The notes: generated from the letters alone by a model not told the origin. Positions 9,732 to 19,832 are shown, counted from the stretch's first letter. The stretch: DNA of 64,000 bases from Arthrobacter sp. FW306-2-2C-D06B (GCF_021789175.1 NZ_CP084560.1:3162001-3226000), one strand, 5' to 3'. A program made the numbers and translations.

Positions 9732-10466
9732 ATGAGCACACCCATCTACGAGTTGGCCCTGGGCAGCCAGTTCCGTCAGTTGCAGCCCGAGCTCCAGGAC
9801 TATTTCTCCCTTGCCCCAGGCTCCGGATCCTACGGAATCGGCGAGGGCGTCTTCGACGTGGTCGGTTGCCGGCAGAAATGGCTCCGACCCCTCCTCGCCA
9901 CGGTCGCAGGGGAAGAGGCCTTCTTCCCCGAATACGGCGAGCGCATCCCGTTCCGCATCGAAAACCATGCGCACCTTGATCCGTTCGGACGGTCCAGCCT
10001 CACGGCCCGGCGTGAAATTTTCTTTCCCGGGCACACCCGGCTGTTCCATGACACCACTGTTGCGGAGACTACCAACGACGGCGGCACGCGCCTGGTCGAC
10101 TATGTGGGCCGGTACCGCAGGCTTGCCACGGCACTGGACCTGGATGTCACACCCGAGGGGCGGCTTCGCGGCGTCTCGGGCGCCTCACGTTTGTTCCTGG
10201 GTCCGCTGAGGCTCGCTTTGCCGGCTTCCCTTGACGCGAAGGCCTACGCGGAGCAGTGGTGGGACGGGGCGGAAGGCAAGCACAGGATCCAGGTCAAGGT
10301 GCTTCAGCCACACGTCGGACTGGTCCTGGTCTACGCCGGCTCTTTCGATTACCGTTTGGCGCCCTCGCTACCCCCGACGGATGGCGCCGCGCCTGCGCGG
10401 AGCGCCACCGCCGCCGTCGGGCTCCCCCGCTATGCCGAGCCGGACCGTTGGGAACGGCGCGTCTAG
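9732..10466 (+). CDS. DUF4166 domain protein
   Basis: This soluble protein of 244 residues resembles the DUF4166 family, sometimes found fused to saccharopine-dehydrogenase-like proteins and of unknown function. I chose ATG 9732 because GAGGAAAGC lies at good ribosome-binding spacing; an in-frame ATG at 9681 lacks one. The gene lies 53 bp after DUF58 on the same strand and could be co-transcribed. It converges with the minus-strand MetE-like gene (15-bp gap). No signal peptide or transmembrane segment is visible. Confidence 0.8.
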   Translation: MSTPIYELALGSQFRQLQPELQDYFSLAPGSGSYGIGEGVFDVVGCRQKWLRPLLATVAGEEAFFPEYGERIPFRIENHAHLDPFGRSSLTARREIFFPGHTRLFHDTTVAETTNDGGTRLVDYVGRYRRLATALDLDVTPEGRLRGVSGASRLFLGPLRLALPASLDAKAYAEQWWDGAEGKHRIQVKVLQPHVGLVLVYAGSFDYRLAPSLPPTDGAAPARSATAAVGLPRYAEPDRWERRV

Positions 10467-10481
10467 AAGGCCCGCAGGAGG

Positions 10482-11519
10482 CTAGCCGAGCGCGAGCTGG
10501 TTCAGCCCGTCCGCAATCTGGGTCAGGCGGTTCAGAACCTCTTTGGCTCCCGACGGCGAGAACCCGGCCAACCCCTCCGAGGGCGTGACGCGCACGGCCC
10601 CCAGGCTCGACGCCGGTAGGCCGAGTTGGCGCCAAGGCCGCCAGACGGTGTCCACAAGTCCGGCGGTGCGTGGCAGGGTTGCCCGCGGATTCTCGATGGG
10701 CAAAGCACCTGCCCACAGGCATTTGCCGGCTTCCACCGCGGTGGCAATCTGTTCCCATTGGCGCGTGGTGAGTGCCTTGAGCGGAAGGGCGACGCCGTCC
10801 GCTCCGGACGACAGGATCTGCTGGATCGGGGCTTCGATTTCGGGAACGGACACCACGGTCTCCGCCACTCCTGCGGCCCGCAGCGCGTCGATCACCAAGC
10901 GCCAAGAGCCCGTGACCTCTTCGCCCGGGATGGAGCGCAGGGTGCGGTAGCCGCTCGCCGTGGGAATGGTGCCGGCCAACACGGAGGAGATGTCCGGTTC
11001 GTCAAGCTGGACCACTATCCCGGCGCCGGGCACCGCAGCGCGGACGCGGGATATGTGCTCAGCGACGCCGACCGCCAAGGACTCCGCAATGTCCCTCCGG
11101 GCACCATAGTCAAGAAGGGCACGTTCCCCGTTGTGCAAGTAGAGGCCCGCCGCAAGGCTCAGCGGTCCGCGCAACTGGATCTTCAGTTCCTCGGCGGAGG
11201 ATTCTTCCGAGCCGGCAACGTCGGCCAGGACGTTGATGTCCGTAGCAAGGGCGGACTTCGCACGCCGGAGGTCCTTACCTGGGCGGTCAACCAGGCGCCA
11301 GCCGTGCGGCTGCACATCGATGGCCAATTCAACCAGGAGGGATGCCGTCCGGCCGAGGGCATCCGAGCCGACCCCACGGTCCGGAAGCTCGGCCAGGAAC
11401 GGCAGGTGCGGGCTGCCCAGCTCGCCGCGGATGATCCGGGCGGCCTCAGCAGGATCCGTTCCGGGCCAAGGACCCAATGCCGTGGCGGTCACCTGGTTCT
11501 GCGCGGTTTCGGCGGCCAC
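10482..11519 (-). CDS. MetE C-terminal-like (cobalamin-independent methionine synthase family) protein
   Basis: This 345-residue TIM-barrel-type protein resembles the catalytic half of MetE. It has a VQLDEPD-like segment (about 170) and a following region matching the UROD/MetE fold. It lacks the N-terminal half of full MetE, so the real substrate may not be homocysteine. I took GTG 11519, four bases after the chorismate mutase stop; GTG 11492 is a plausible alternative. Neither start has a strong ribosome binding site, which fits coupling to the upstream gene. Function is inferred from family only. Confidence 0.75.
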   Translation of the reverse strand: MAAETAQNQVTATALGPWPGTDPAEAARIIRGELGSPHLPFLAELPDRGVGSDALGRTASLLVELAIDVQPHGWRLVDRPGKDLRRAKSALATDINVLADVAGSEESSAEELKIQLRGPLSLAAGLYLHNGERALLDYGARRDIAESLAVGVAEHISRVRAAVPGAGIVVQLDEPDISSVLAGTIPTASGYRTLRSIPGEEVTGSWRLVIDALRAAGVAETVVSVPEIEAPIQQILSSGADGVALPLKALTTRQWEQIATAVEAGKCLWAGALPIENPRATLPRTAGLVDTVWRPWRQLGLPASSLGAVRVTPSEGLAGFSPSGAKEVLNRLTQIADGLNQLALG

Positions 11520-11523
11520 GTGT

Positions 11524-11910
11524 TCAGGCCTGCGCGATGGAAGCCTGGTGGCCCTCGGCGATTGCCTCGTGGTGCCGGATGACCTCACTGATGATGAAAT
11601 TCAGGAACTTCTCGGCGAAGGCAGGATCGAGGTTCGCCTCTTCGGCGAGCCGGCGGAGCCGCGCAATCTGGGCGGACTCACGTCCGGGGTCCCCGGCGGG
11701 AAGCTTGTGCGTCGCCTTGAGGACGCCCACTTTCTGGGTGGCCTTGAAGCGTTCCGCGAGGAGGAAGACGAGGGTGGCGTCGATGTTGTCGATGCTGGAG
11801 CGGATGGAGAGCAACTCGTCCATGACGGCCTGGTCCACGCGGCCGGCGAGGGAGCTGGCGGAAGGATCGAAGGAGTCGGCGTCGGGGAGGGCGTGGTTCT
11901 GCTCGGTCAT
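11524..11910 (-). CDS. Chorismate mutase (AroQ type)
   Basis: This 128-residue all-helical protein matches short AroQ chorismate mutases, which convert chorismate to prephenate for Phe/Tyr synthesis. It carries the pattern D-x-x-L-x-x-L-(x)-x-R-F-x-A and later LRRLAEEANLDPAFAEKFLNFIISEVIRHHE. The ATG at 11910 is directly preceded by a GGAGG site. It is cytoplasmic with no signal peptide. It lies immediately upstream of the MetE-like gene and shares its strand. The divergent F420-reductase-like gene begins 78 bp away. Confidence 0.9.
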   Translation of the reverse strand: MTEQNHALPDADSFDPSASSLAGRVDQAVMDELLSIRSSIDNIDATLVFLLAERFKATQKVGVLKATHKLPAGDPGRESAQIARLRRLAEEANLDPAFAEKFLNFIISEVIRHHEAIAEGHQASIAQA

Positions 11911-11988
11911 TCCTCCAGTCTAGGGTGTGCCGGCCGGGCCTTGAGGGGCAGAATGGGCATGTCCGCGCCGATGATAAGGAGAGCACGC

Positions 11989-12648
11989 ATGAAAATCGCA
12001 GTTCTTGGCACCGGAATGGTGGGGCACACTCTGGCCGGAAAATTGGTGGCGATAGGCCACGAGGTCATGATGGGTTCGCGGGAGGCCGGCAATCCCAAGG
12101 GGATGGAGTGGGCGGCGCAGGCAGGTCCGGGAGCAAGCTCCGGTTCCTTCGCGCAGGCCGCAGCCATGGCCGAGATCGTGATCAACGCAACCCCCGGGAT
12201 GGTGTCCCTCGCCGCGTTGAGTGAAGCCGGGGCTGCGAACCTGGCGGGCAAGGTCCTGGTGGATGTGTCCAACCCGCTGGACTTTTCCGCCGGCTTCCCG
12301 CCGTCGCTCTCCGTCTGCAATACCGACAGCATTGCCGAAACCATCCAGCGTTCCTTCCCCAAGGCCCGCGTGGTCAAGGCCCTCAACACCTTGGAGGCGC
12401 CGCTGATGGTTGACCCGCTCAGGCTCGCCGATGGCGCCCACGACGTCTTCGTGGCCGGTAACGACGACGACGCTAAAGCCACCGTCGTCGCGCTCCTGCA
12501 GGAGTTCGGCTGGCTCCCGGAACACATCCGCGACCTGGGTGGCCTCGACGTCGCCCGCGGCCTCGAAATGTGGATGCCGCTGTGGCTCCGGATCTTCATG
12601 CGCCAGCCGAAGGACAAGCTCTTCAACATCAGCATCGTGTCCGAATAG
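11989..12648 (+). CDS. NADPH-dependent F420 reductase-like oxidoreductase
   Basis: This 219-residue Rossmann protein starts MKIAVLGTGMVGHTLAGKL, a G-x-G-x-x-G dinucleotide-binding motif, and resembles the NADP oxidoreductase/F420-dependent reductase family. An MGSRE segment after strand 2 would contact the NADP phosphate. The conserved VVKALNTL segment lies near residue 125. Whether it uses F420 cannot be told from the sequence, and no F420 biosynthesis genes are in the window. ATG 11989 was chosen as the family start. A strong terminator follows at 12661. Confidence 0.82.
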   Translation: MKIAVLGTGMVGHTLAGKLVAIGHEVMMGSREAGNPKGMEWAAQAGPGASSGSFAQAAAMAEIVINATPGMVSLAALSEAGAANLAGKVLVDVSNPLDFSAGFPPSLSVCNTDSIAETIQRSFPKARVVKALNTLEAPLMVDPLRLADGAHDVFVAGNDDDAKATVVALLQEFGWLPEHIRDLGGLDVARGLEMWMPLWLRIFMRQPKDKLFNISIVSE

Positions 12649-12660
12649 CCTCAGCCAAAG

Positions 12661-12699
12661 GGACATGCCCGCCCTTCGCGGAGAAGGGCGGGCATGTCC
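12661..12699. terminator. Bidirectional terminator, 17-bp perfect stem
   Basis: Arms at 12661-12677 and 12683-12699 are perfectly complementary (17 bp, GC-rich) around a 5-nt loop. It sits between the convergent F420-reductase-like gene (stop 12648) and the ABC importer ATPase (stop 12729), so it can end transcription from both sides. Confidence 0.85.
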
Positions 12700-12728
12700 G
12701 TTCTTGCGGATCGTTGCTTGGATGGCGG

Positions 12729-14438
12729 CTAGATGCCCAGCAGCGCGCGGTTCTCTTCCCGGCGTCGGGCCTGCTCGTCAGGATCCGGCACCGGCAGCGA
12801 GGCGATGAGCTTGCGGGTGTAGTCGTGCTGGGGATTGCCCATGATCTGGCTGCCGATCCCTTGCTCCACGAGCTGGCCCTTGTACAACACGCCCACCCAG
12901 TGGGAGAGGATGTCCACGACGGCGAGGTCGTGGCTGATGAACAGCGCAGCGAAACCGAACTCTTCCTGGATGTCCTTGAACAGCTCCAGGACCTTTGCCT
13001 GCACGGATACGTCGAGGGCCGAGGTCGGCTCGTCGGCGATCAGGAGGCGCGGGTTGAGTGCGAGTGAACGCGCCAGCGAAGCACGCTGGCGCTGCCCGCC
13101 GGAGAGCTCGTGCGGGAAGCGTTCGGCGTACGACGCCGGCAGCTGCACCGATTCGAGCAACTGCGCCACGCGCAGGCGTGCTTGAGCCGGGCTCGGGTGG
13201 GTATGGATGAGCAGCGGTTCCGCCACGCACTCACCGATGGTCAGGTGAGGGTTGAACGAAGCGGCCGGGTCCTGGAAGACGAAGCCGATGTCCTTGCGCA
13301 GCGGCTTGAACGTGTGCTCCTTGAAGCCCAGCATTTCGTAACCAAGGACCTTGAGACTGCCGCCGGTTGCCCTGTTCAGGCCTGCGATGGCGCGACCGAT
13401 GGTGGACTTACCCGAACCGGACTCGCCAACCAGGCCAAAGACCTCGTTCTCGGAGACCGTGAAGCTGACGTTGTCCACGGCTTTGAACCCTGGCTTGCCG
13501 AGGCGGCCCGGATACTCGATGGTGAGGTTCTTTGCCTCAACCAGTACCTTTCCGGTCTGGTGCAACCGTTCGGTGGCCCCTTCGGACGCTGAGTTGCGGC
13601 CGAGGTGCGGCACGGCGGCCAGCAGCTTCTTGGTGTAGTCCTGCTTCGGCTCGGCGAAAAGGACCCTGGCGGTGGCCTCTTCGACGACGTCGCCTTGGTA
13701 CATGACCACGACGCGGTCGGCCAGGTCGGCCACGACACCCATATTGTGCGTAATGAGCACAATCGAGGTGCCGTACTTGTCCCGCAAGTCCCGGAGCAAC
13801 TGAAGGATCTCGGCCTGGACAGTGACGTCCAGGGCCGTCGTCGGCTCGTCCGCCACGATCAAACCCGGGTTCAGGGCGAGGGCAGCTGCAATGACGACCC
13901 GTTGCTTCTGGCCACCGGAAAGCTGGTGGGGATAGTAGTTGACGCGGGTTTCGGGATCGGGGATGCCGACCTTCCGCAGGGCTTCGGTGGCCCGCTTCTT
14001 GGCCTCCTTGGCCGAGATGCGGTGTCCGTCCGAGGCGTGGGCCCGGATGCCTTCGGCGATCTGCCAGCCCACCGTGAACACCGGGTTCAGGGCCGTTGAC
14101 GGTTCCTGGAAGACCATGGCCACGTCGCGGCCGCGGATCTTGCGCAGTTTGGCCGCACTGACGCTGATGACGTTGTTGCCGTTGATCAGCACGGCTCCGG
14201 AGCTGATGGCTGTTTCCGGGAGCAGGCCGAGGATGGTCTTGGCCGTGACAGTCTTGCCGGAGCCCGACTCCCCGACGATCGCCAGCACTTCGCCGGCTTT
14301 GACCTCGAGGCTGACGTCCTTGACCGCATAGACGTCTCCGCTGTCTGTGGCAAAGGTGACTTTGAGCCGTTCGATGTCCAGGACGGGCTGCCCGGATGTC
14401 AGCGGCTGGTCCGAAATGTTGCCGATGTTGGTGGTCAT
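12729..14438 (-). CDS. Fused dual ATPase of a peptide/nickel-type ABC importer (DppD-DppF-like)
   Basis: In 569 residues there are two complete ABC modules. The first has Walker A GESGSGKT (56-63) and signature LSGGQKQRV. The second has Walker [10 protein letters not shown] and signature LSGGQRQRA. Both continue into the C-terminal extension typical of oligopeptide transporters. It supplies ATP hydrolysis for the two permeases encoded just upstream. The chosen ATG (14438) overlaps the DppC-like stop as ATGA; the frame is open further upstream only as a shadow. The substrate class (peptide, nickel or other) cannot be fixed from sequence. Confidence 0.92.
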   Translation of the reverse strand: MTTNIGNISDQPLTSGQPVLDIERLKVTFATDSGDVYAVKDVSLEVKAGEVLAIVGESGSGKTVTAKTILGLLPETAISSGAVLINGNNVISVSAAKLRKIRGRDVAMVFQEPSTALNPVFTVGWQIAEGIRAHASDGHRISAKEAKKRATEALRKVGIPDPETRVNYYPHQLSGGQKQRVVIAAALALNPGLIVADEPTTALDVTVQAEILQLLRDLRDKYGTSIVLITHNMGVVADLADRVVVMYQGDVVEEATARVLFAEPKQDYTKKLLAAVPHLGRNSASEGATERLHQTGKVLVEAKNLTIEYPGRLGKPGFKAVDNVSFTVSENEVFGLVGESGSGKSTIGRAIAGLNRATGGSLKVLGYEMLGFKEHTFKPLRKDIGFVFQDPAASFNPHLTIGECVAEPLLIHTHPSPAQARLRVAQLLESVQLPASYAERFPHELSGGQRQRASLARSLALNPRLLIADEPTSALDVSVQAKVLELFKDIQEEFGFAALFISHDLAVVDILSHWVGVLYKGQLVEQGIGSQIMGNPQHDYTRKLIASLPVPDPDEQARRREENRALLGI

Positions 14439-15484
14439 GCCTTGCCTGCCTCTGGGCTGCCTGATTCCGGTTTGGGAGCTGTAGTGACCCCTGCGTTCGT
14501 GCCGTCGGTTCCTGCCGCGGCCTTGGAGCGGGAGGCCTTGCCTCCAGCACGCTTGCGGCCACGGAGGCGGGGATCGTTGAGATCGTTGATGCTTTCGCCG
14601 ACCAGGGTCAACCCCAGCACTGTGAGGACGATCGCGATACCGGGGAAGACGCCGGTCCACCAAATGCCGGACGATGCGTCCGCCATGGCCTTGTTGAGGT
14701 CGAAGCCCCACTCTGCGGCCGAGGACGGTTCGATGCCGAAGCCCAGGAAGCCAAGGCCGGCGAGGGTCAGGATCGCTTCGGAGGCGTTCAGGGTGAACAT
14801 CAGCGGAAGCGTCCTGGTGGCGTTCTTGAAGATGTGCCGGGTGATGATCCGAAGGCTGGACGCGCCCAGGACCATGGCGGATTCCACGAACGGTTCGGCC
14901 TTGAGCCTGATGGTTTCGGCCCGGATCACGCGGAAGTACTGCGGAACGAACACCACGGTGATCGAGAAGGAGCAGGCGAGGATGCCGCCCCAGAAGCTCG
15001 ACTGGCCACGGCTGATGACGATCGACATGACGATCGCCAAGAGCAGGGAGGGAAAAGCATAAATGGCATCGGCGATGACTACCAGCACCCGGTCCAGCCA
15101 GCCACCGAAATAGCCGCTGAGCAGGCCCAGCGCCACACCGAGGAAGATGGACATCACCACGGCGACGACGATCACGGTCACAGCGGTCTGTGAACCCCAC
15201 AGGACGCGGGAGAGAACGTCATAGCCGCCGACGGTGGTGCCGAGCAGGTGCTTGCTGCCGGGGGCCTCCTGGGTGGGGAACGAACCGGATGCATCACTCA
15301 GTTGGGAATAGCCGTATGGCGCGATGAACGGCGCGAGAACGGTCGAGAGAAGGAATATGCCCGTCAACACAAGCCCGGTGATGAGCATGCCCCGCTGGAG
15401 GCCAACGCTCTTGTTGACGTGGGAAATGACGGGAAGGCCGGACAGGAAGGACTTCTTCCGTCTTGAAATTGTTGCGGTGCTCAT
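14435..15484 (-). CDS. ABC importer permease (DppC-like)
   Basis: This 349-residue inner-membrane permease has an N-terminal cytoplasmic tail, TM1 near 31-52, and four to five further TMs. The EAA-type loop lies around VESAMVLGASSLRIITRHIFKNA, where the ATPase docks. The C-terminal tail is Ala/Lys-rich. It is the DppC/OppC half of the heterodimeric channel. The start at 15484 lies one base after the DppB-like stop (15486), and the 3' end overlaps the ATPase start, so the three genes form one translational unit. Confidence 0.92.
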   Translation of the reverse strand: MSTATISRRKKSFLSGLPVISHVNKSVGLQRGMLITGLVLTGIFLLSTVLAPFIAPYGYSQLSDASGSFPTQEAPGSKHLLGTTVGGYDVLSRVLWGSQTAVTVIVVAVVMSIFLGVALGLLSGYFGGWLDRVLVVIADAIYAFPSLLLAIVMSIVISRGQSSFWGGILACSFSITVVFVPQYFRVIRAETIRLKAEPFVESAMVLGASSLRIITRHIFKNATRTLPLMFTLNASEAILTLAGLGFLGFGIEPSSAAEWGFDLNKAMADASSGIWWTGVFPGIAIVLTVLGLTLVGESINDLNDPRLRGRKRAGGKASRSKAAAGTDGTNAGVTTAPKPESGSPEAGKA

Positions 15485-15485
15485 G

Positions 15486-16574
15486 TCAGTACCTCACTCG
15501 CGGGTCGATCAGCGCGGCGACGACGTCCACGACGAAGTTGGTAAATGCGACGATGACGGCCAGCAGCACCACGATGCCCTGGACCGCCACGAAGTCCCTG
15601 GCGTTCAGGTACTGGACCAGCTGGTAGCCAAGGCCCTTCCATTCGAAGGTGGTCTCGGTGAGCACGGCTCCGCCGAGCATCAGGGCGATCTGCAAACCCA
15701 TGACTGTGATGATGGGGATGAGCGCCGGCTTGTAGGCGTGCTTCGTCACGAGACGGAACTCGCTGACGCCGCGCGAACGGCCGGCCTCGACGTAATCCTT
15801 GCCCAGCGTTCCGATGACGTTGGTCCGGACGAGTCGCAGGAAGACACCGGCGGTCAGGAGACCCAGGGCGATAGCGGGCAGCACTGCGTGGGACACGACG
15901 TCGCCGAGTGCGGTGAGATTGCCGCTGCGCAGGGCGTCGAGCCAGTAAATGCCGGTGGGAGCGGCAAGTTGGCCCATGGTCAGCTCGGTGCGGGTGGACA
16001 CCCGACCGGCCACTGGGAGCCAGCCGAGCCAAACGGAGAACGTCAGCTTGAGCAGGAGTCCGGAGAAGAAGACCGGAGTGGCGTAGCAGAGGATGGCAAA
16101 GCAGCGAAGGAAGGCGTCAGTGGCCTTGTCGCGACGCTGTGCGGCGATCATGCCCAGCGGGATGCCGACCGCGAGAGCCACGATCAGTGCGTTGATCGTC
16201 AGCTCGAGGGTGGCTGCACCGAACGTCGACAGCATTTCGACGACGGGGCGCCGGTCCGTAATGGTGGTGCCGAAGTTCCCGGTGATCAACTGACCCAGGT
16301 ATTCGAAGTACTGGATGATGATCGGCCGGTCGTAACCGGCGTCGTGGATTCTTTGTGCGAGGACATCCGGGGGAAGCCGGCCACCCTGGGCTGCGGTGAT
16401 GGGGTCTCCGATGACCCGCATGAGGAAGAATACAAGCGTCACGAGGATGAATATCGTGGGAATGATCAGGAAGAACCTGACCACGATGTACCTGCCGAGA
16501 CCCCCGCCCGCTGATTTACTCTTGGGAGCGACCGCGTCCGGTTCGACGTCGGGCACCTCTATAAGTGTTGTCAT
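15486..16574 (-). CDS. ABC importer permease (DppB-like)
   Basis: This 362-residue permease has TM1 near 28-50 and about five more TM segments. The EAA loop is around YVEAGRSRGVSEFRLVTKHAYKPALIP, typical of DppB/OppB. The N-terminus has an extra acidic/Ser tail of about 25 residues. It is the second permease subunit of the importer. The solute-binding protein gene lies 115 bp upstream on the same strand, separated by a hairpin that may lower permease expression relative to the binding protein. Confidence 0.92.
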   Translation of the reverse strand: MTTLIEVPDVEPDAVAPKSKSAGGGLGRYIVVRFFLIIPTIFILVTLVFFLMRVIGDPITAAQGGRLPPDVLAQRIHDAGYDRPIIIQYFEYLGQLITGNFGTTITDRRPVVEMLSTFGAATLELTINALIVALAVGIPLGMIAAQRRDKATDAFLRCFAILCYATPVFFSGLLLKLTFSVWLGWLPVAGRVSTRTELTMGQLAAPTGIYWLDALRSGNLTALGDVVSHAVLPAIALGLLTAGVFLRLVRTNVIGTLGKDYVEAGRSRGVSEFRLVTKHAYKPALIPIITVMGLQIALMLGGAVLTETTFEWKGLGYQLVQYLNARDFVAVQGIVVLLAVIVAFTNFVVDVVAALIDPRVRY

Positions 16575-16642
16575 TGCTACCTAAAGTTCATTGCCCGCGG
16601 ATCGCGCGGGGTTTTGCTCAAAATGTGAGGCAATCAGCAATA

Positions 16643-16679
16643 AGGGGAGGCAAAGCACCTGTTGGCACCCGCCTCCCCC
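16643..16679 (-). terminator. Intra-operon hairpin after the solute-binding protein gene
   Basis: Nine-base arms (16643-16651 and 16671-16679; AGGGGAGGC with GCCTCCCCT) around a 19-nt loop lie just past the binding-protein stop at 16690. There is no long T tract, so partial termination or mRNA 3'-end protection seems more likely than a full stop. Confidence 0.5.
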
Positions 16680-16689
16680 TACCGGCTGC

Positions 16690-18318
16690 TTACTTTGAAA
16701 TAGTTCCCAATCGGAACTTGAAGGAAGCGTCAAGCGTCTTGTCGACGCCGTTCACGCCCTTCGCCGAGATGGCAACCTGGGCACCCTGGAGCAGCGGCAA
16801 AGTGGAAATGTCCTTTGCCAGAGCGTTCTGGGCGTCCTTGATGGTGGATTCGCGAGCCGACTTGTCCGTGGTGGTCAGCTGCTTGTTGATCAGGTCGGTC
16901 ACGGCCTGGTCGTTGAAGTGGTTCTTCAGGAAGCCACCGTTCGGGAAGAACGGGGTCAGGTAGTTGTCGGGGTCGCTGAAGTCAGGGAACCAGCCGAACT
17001 GGAACAACGGGTACTCGTCGGCGCGGCTGGCCTTGCTGTAGGTCACCCATTCGGTGGACTGCAGGTTCACCTTGAAGAGGCCCGACTTCTCAAGCTGGTC
17101 CTTGATCATGGCGTACTCGTCGCCCGAGGACTTGCCGTAGTGGTCCGGGTTGTACTGAAGGTTCAGGGTGACGACGTCCTTGACACCCGCATCGGAAAGA
17201 ACCTTCTTGGCTTTGTCCAGGCTCGGCTTTCCGTTGTCGCCGTAGGCATCCTTGAACGACTCGTTGGCGCCCAGGAAGCCGCTGGGGACGTTGGAGTACA
17301 GCGGCAGGTATGTGCCCTTGTAGACCTGGTCCGCGATTGCCTGGCGGTCAACGAGGTTGGCCATCGCCTGGCGGACGGCAAGTGCCTTGGCCGGGTCGGC
17401 TCCGGCTGCCTTGGCGCCGAACGGCATGGTGTTGAAGTTGAACGTGATGTAGCGGATCTCGCCGCCGGGACCAACGTTGACCTTGACCTTGGAATCCTTC
17501 TTGAGGTCGTCGACGTCAGTGGCGCTGAGGCTTCGGTTCGCAACGTCGATGTTGCCCTGCTGGATGTCCAGCTTCATGTTGGTCGGCTCGGCGTAGTACT
17601 TGATCGTAGCGGCGTCGTTGGCCGGCTTGCCCAGGACACCCTGGTAGTCAGGGTAGGCCTTGAGGCTGATGAGCTCATTCTTCTTGTAGCTGTCGATCGT
17701 GTACTGGCCATAGAACGCCTTGGCCTTGATGATGTCGTCATCCGAAAGAAGCTTGTCGGCTGGGAAGACCTGGTGGTCCACAATCGGCGCGGCCGGGCTG
17801 CTAAGGATCTGCGGGAACGTCTGGTCGTTCGCGAGCTTCAGCTTGAAAACGGCGGTGTTGGCGTCCGGGGTGGTGACGCTGTCCAGGTTTTCGAGCAGGC
17901 TTGCGGGACCAGCGGGGTCGTTGATCTTGAGCTGCCGGTCAAACGAAAACTTGACGTCGGCGGAGTCCAGCGTGTGGCCGTTGGCCCACTTGAGTCCGGG
18001 CTTCAGCTTGACGGTGTACTCGGTGGGCGACGTGAACGACGCCGACGCTGCCAGGTCCGGAACGGGGTCGGCGCTTCCTGGCTTCGAGTTCAGGAGGAAG
18101 GAATAGACCTGGTTCATCACCATGAAGGAACCGTTGTCGTACGAGCCTGCGGGATCGAGTGCGGTCACCTTGTCGGTGGTGCCATAAGCGATCGGACCGC
18201 TGGCAGCTGAGGAAGCTGAACCGCCGCCGCCCGCCGGGCCCGTGCAGGCCGTCAAAGCGAATACGGAGATGCCCGCGAACGCGATAGCGCTTCGCAAGGC
18301 TTTTTTGTTCAATGCCAT
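16690..18318 (-). CDS. Solute-binding lipoprotein of the peptide-type ABC importer
   Basis: This family 5 extracellular solute-binding protein of 542 residues has the lipobox F-A-L-T-A-C at Cys25, so it is membrane-anchored on the outside. The mature protein shows the family's conserved opening (YGTTDKVTALDPAGSYDNGS), LKPGLKWANGHTLDSADVKFSFDR and the late FQFGWFPDFSDPDNYLTPFF segment. It captures the substrate for the DppBC-like permeases downstream. ATG 18318 gives a proper signal peptide; the frame's earlier start at 18393 adds 25 residues that break it. An AT-rich promoter region lies upstream. Confidence 0.92.
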   Translation of the reverse strand: MALNKKALRSAIAFAGISVFALTACTGPAGGGGSASSAASGPIAYGTTDKVTALDPAGSYDNGSFMVMNQVYSFLLNSKPGSADPVPDLAASASFTSPTEYTVKLKPGLKWANGHTLDSADVKFSFDRQLKINDPAGPASLLENLDSVTTPDANTAVFKLKLANDQTFPQILSSPAAPIVDHQVFPADKLLSDDDIIKAKAFYGQYTIDSYKKNELISLKAYPDYQGVLGKPANDAATIKYYAEPTNMKLDIQQGNIDVANRSLSATDVDDLKKDSKVKVNVGPGGEIRYITFNFNTMPFGAKAAGADPAKALAVRQAMANLVDRQAIADQVYKGTYLPLYSNVPSGFLGANESFKDAYGDNGKPSLDKAKKVLSDAGVKDVVTLNLQYNPDHYGKSSGDEYAMIKDQLEKSGLFKVNLQSTEWVTYSKASRADEYPLFQFGWFPDFSDPDNYLTPFFPNGGFLKNHFNDQAVTDLINKQLTTTDKSARESTIKDAQNALAKDISTLPLLQGAQVAISAKGVNGVDKTLDASFKFRLGTISK

Positions 18319-18575
18319 CAGTGAACTTTCTGTTCGATGGATACGGCGAACCGCCGTCGGTAATTTCTTAGGAGCGCATACTCCTGACTCCACGATTCAA
18401 TCAGAAGCTTTTTTGGTGAAACGTTTGATTTTGTGAGTTGAGACACAAAATTTACTTTTCTTTTGGCTCGAAGTCGGCTAGGCGGACCGCCCCATGCCGC
18501 TCCTGATGTTGGAACGACCCTTGGTTAGCGCTCACAAAATTGTGGCGCTTTTCCCACTGCAGTGCGTTACGAGGC
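18319..18575 (-). promoter_or_regulatory. AT-rich promoter/operator region of the ABC importer
   Basis: This 257-bp gap between mnmA and the binding-protein gene is unusually AT-rich. It contains an inverted repeat ATTTTGTG (18428-18435) with CACAAAAT (18444-18451), a second palindrome CACAAAATTGTG near 18534, and GAAACGTTT near 18418, a core seen in LacI-family operators. These are candidate regulator sites. The region must also hold the importer promoter. I see no open frame of merit in it. Confidence 0.5.
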
Positions 18576-19715
18576 CTAGAGCTCCGCGCGCTGAAGGGAC
18601 CGGGCGGCGTCGATGGTTGCCTGGCCCAGGACACGGGTGCCTTGGTACAGCACGATGGTCTGCCCGGGGGCCACTCCGCGGAGGGGATCGACGAGGGTAA
18701 CCACGAGGCCTTCGCGCTCAATGCCGGCCTCGTCGACGTGCCGCTCGACAGATGCCTTGGCGGGAACGGGATCGCCGTGGGCCCGGACCTGGGCGTAGCA
18801 ATCGAATTCGGCGCCGGTAGCCACCTCGGCGATGGGCAGACCGGCCCAGGACACCTTGATTCCGCGGATCTCGTCGATGGCCAAAAGGGCTTCGGGCCCG
18901 ACGACCACCTTGTTTTCCTTGGGCCGGATTTCCAGCACGAAGCGCGGCTTGCCGTCGGCGGCAGGGGTGCCCAGCTTGAGGCCACGGCGCTGGCCTACGG
19001 TGAAGGCGTTGGCTCCCGGGTGCTCCCCTACCTTGGTTCCCGCCTCGTCCACGATGTCGCCCGTTGTCATGTCGATCTTCTCGGCGAGCCAGCCGGCGGT
19101 ATCGCCGTCCGGAATGAAGCAGATGTCATGACTGTCAGGCTTGTTCGCGACGGACAGGCCGCGGCGTTCCGCCTCTGCGCGAACCTCGGCCTTGGAGGGA
19201 GTCTCTGCCAGCGGGAACATGGAGTGCTTGAGCTGTTCATGGGTCAGGACGCCGAGTACGTAGCTTTGGTCCTTGGCCCAATCGGCTGCGCGGTGGAGTT
19301 CAGGATTGCCCTCCGCGTCCTGGATGACCTTGGCGTAGTGGCCCGTGCAGACCGCGTCGAATCCCAGGGCGATGGCCTTCTCCAACAAAGCGGCGAACTT
19401 GATCCGCTCGTTGCAGCGCATGCAGGGATTGGGAGTGCGGCCCGCGGCGTATTCATCGATGAAGTCCTGGACAACGTCTTCCTTGAAGCGCTCCGAGAAA
19501 TCCCAAACATAATAGGGAATCCCCAGTACGTCGCAAGCGCGCCAGGCGTCGCGGGAGTCTTCGATGGTGCAGCAGCCGCGGCTGCCCGTGCGCAGTGTTC
19601 CGGGCATGCGGGACAGCGCCAGGTGGACGCCGACGACGTCGTGCCCCGCCTCGACGGCGCGGGCGGCGGCAACGGCGGAGTCGACTCCGCCGCTCATGGC
19701 TGCAAGAACTCGCAT
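18576..19715 (-). CDS. mnmA: tRNA-specific 2-thiouridylase MnmA
   Basis: MnmA installs the 2-thio group on U34 of Lys, Glu and Gln tRNAs, using ATP and sulfur relayed from cysteine desulfurase. The 379-residue protein starts [17 protein letters not shown], with the PP-loop SGGVDS at 8-13. It has the NPCMRCN motif carrying the first catalytic cysteine and [11 protein letters not shown] carrying the second. Length and motifs are normal. A cysteine desulfurase, its likely sulfur donor, is encoded 1.4 kb away on the same strand, but an opposite-strand FAD oxidoreductase intervenes. Confidence 0.96.
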   Translation of the reverse strand: MRVLAAMSGGVDSAVAAARAVEAGHDVVGVHLALSRMPGTLRTGSRGCCTIEDSRDAWRACDVLGIPYYVWDFSERFKEDVVQDFIDEYAAGRTPNPCMRCNERIKFAALLEKAIALGFDAVCTGHYAKVIQDAEGNPELHRAADWAKDQSYVLGVLTHEQLKHSMFPLAETPSKAEVRAEAERRGLSVANKPDSHDICFIPDGDTAGWLAEKIDMTTGDIVDEAGTKVGEHPGANAFTVGQRRGLKLGTPAADGKPRFVLEIRPKENKVVVGPEALLAIDEIRGIKVSWAGLPIAEVATGAEFDCYAQVRAHGDPVPAKASVERHVDEAGIEREGLVVTLVDPLRGVAPGQTIVLYQGTRVLGQATIDAARSLQRAEL

Positions 19716-19832
19716 GCTGGCTTTCTGTTGATGTGTGGGGAGAAGAACTGCGCTAAAGAGACTAAGCGCCCAACTATTCTAGCGCCCGCCGGAATTCCGC
19801 CCAAAAATACCTTGACCGCCGTCGCGGACGAT

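Noticed and set aside
11989-12648. Genuine F420-dependent enzyme
   Set aside because: The Rossmann motif supports NADP binding, but F420 binding cannot be read from the sequence and no F420 genes are present, so only a family-level call is given.
16918-18210. 430-codon open frame on the plus strand
   Set aside because: It is wholly antisense to the solute-binding protein gene, which has a lipobox and family motifs; the frame is a wobble-GC shadow.
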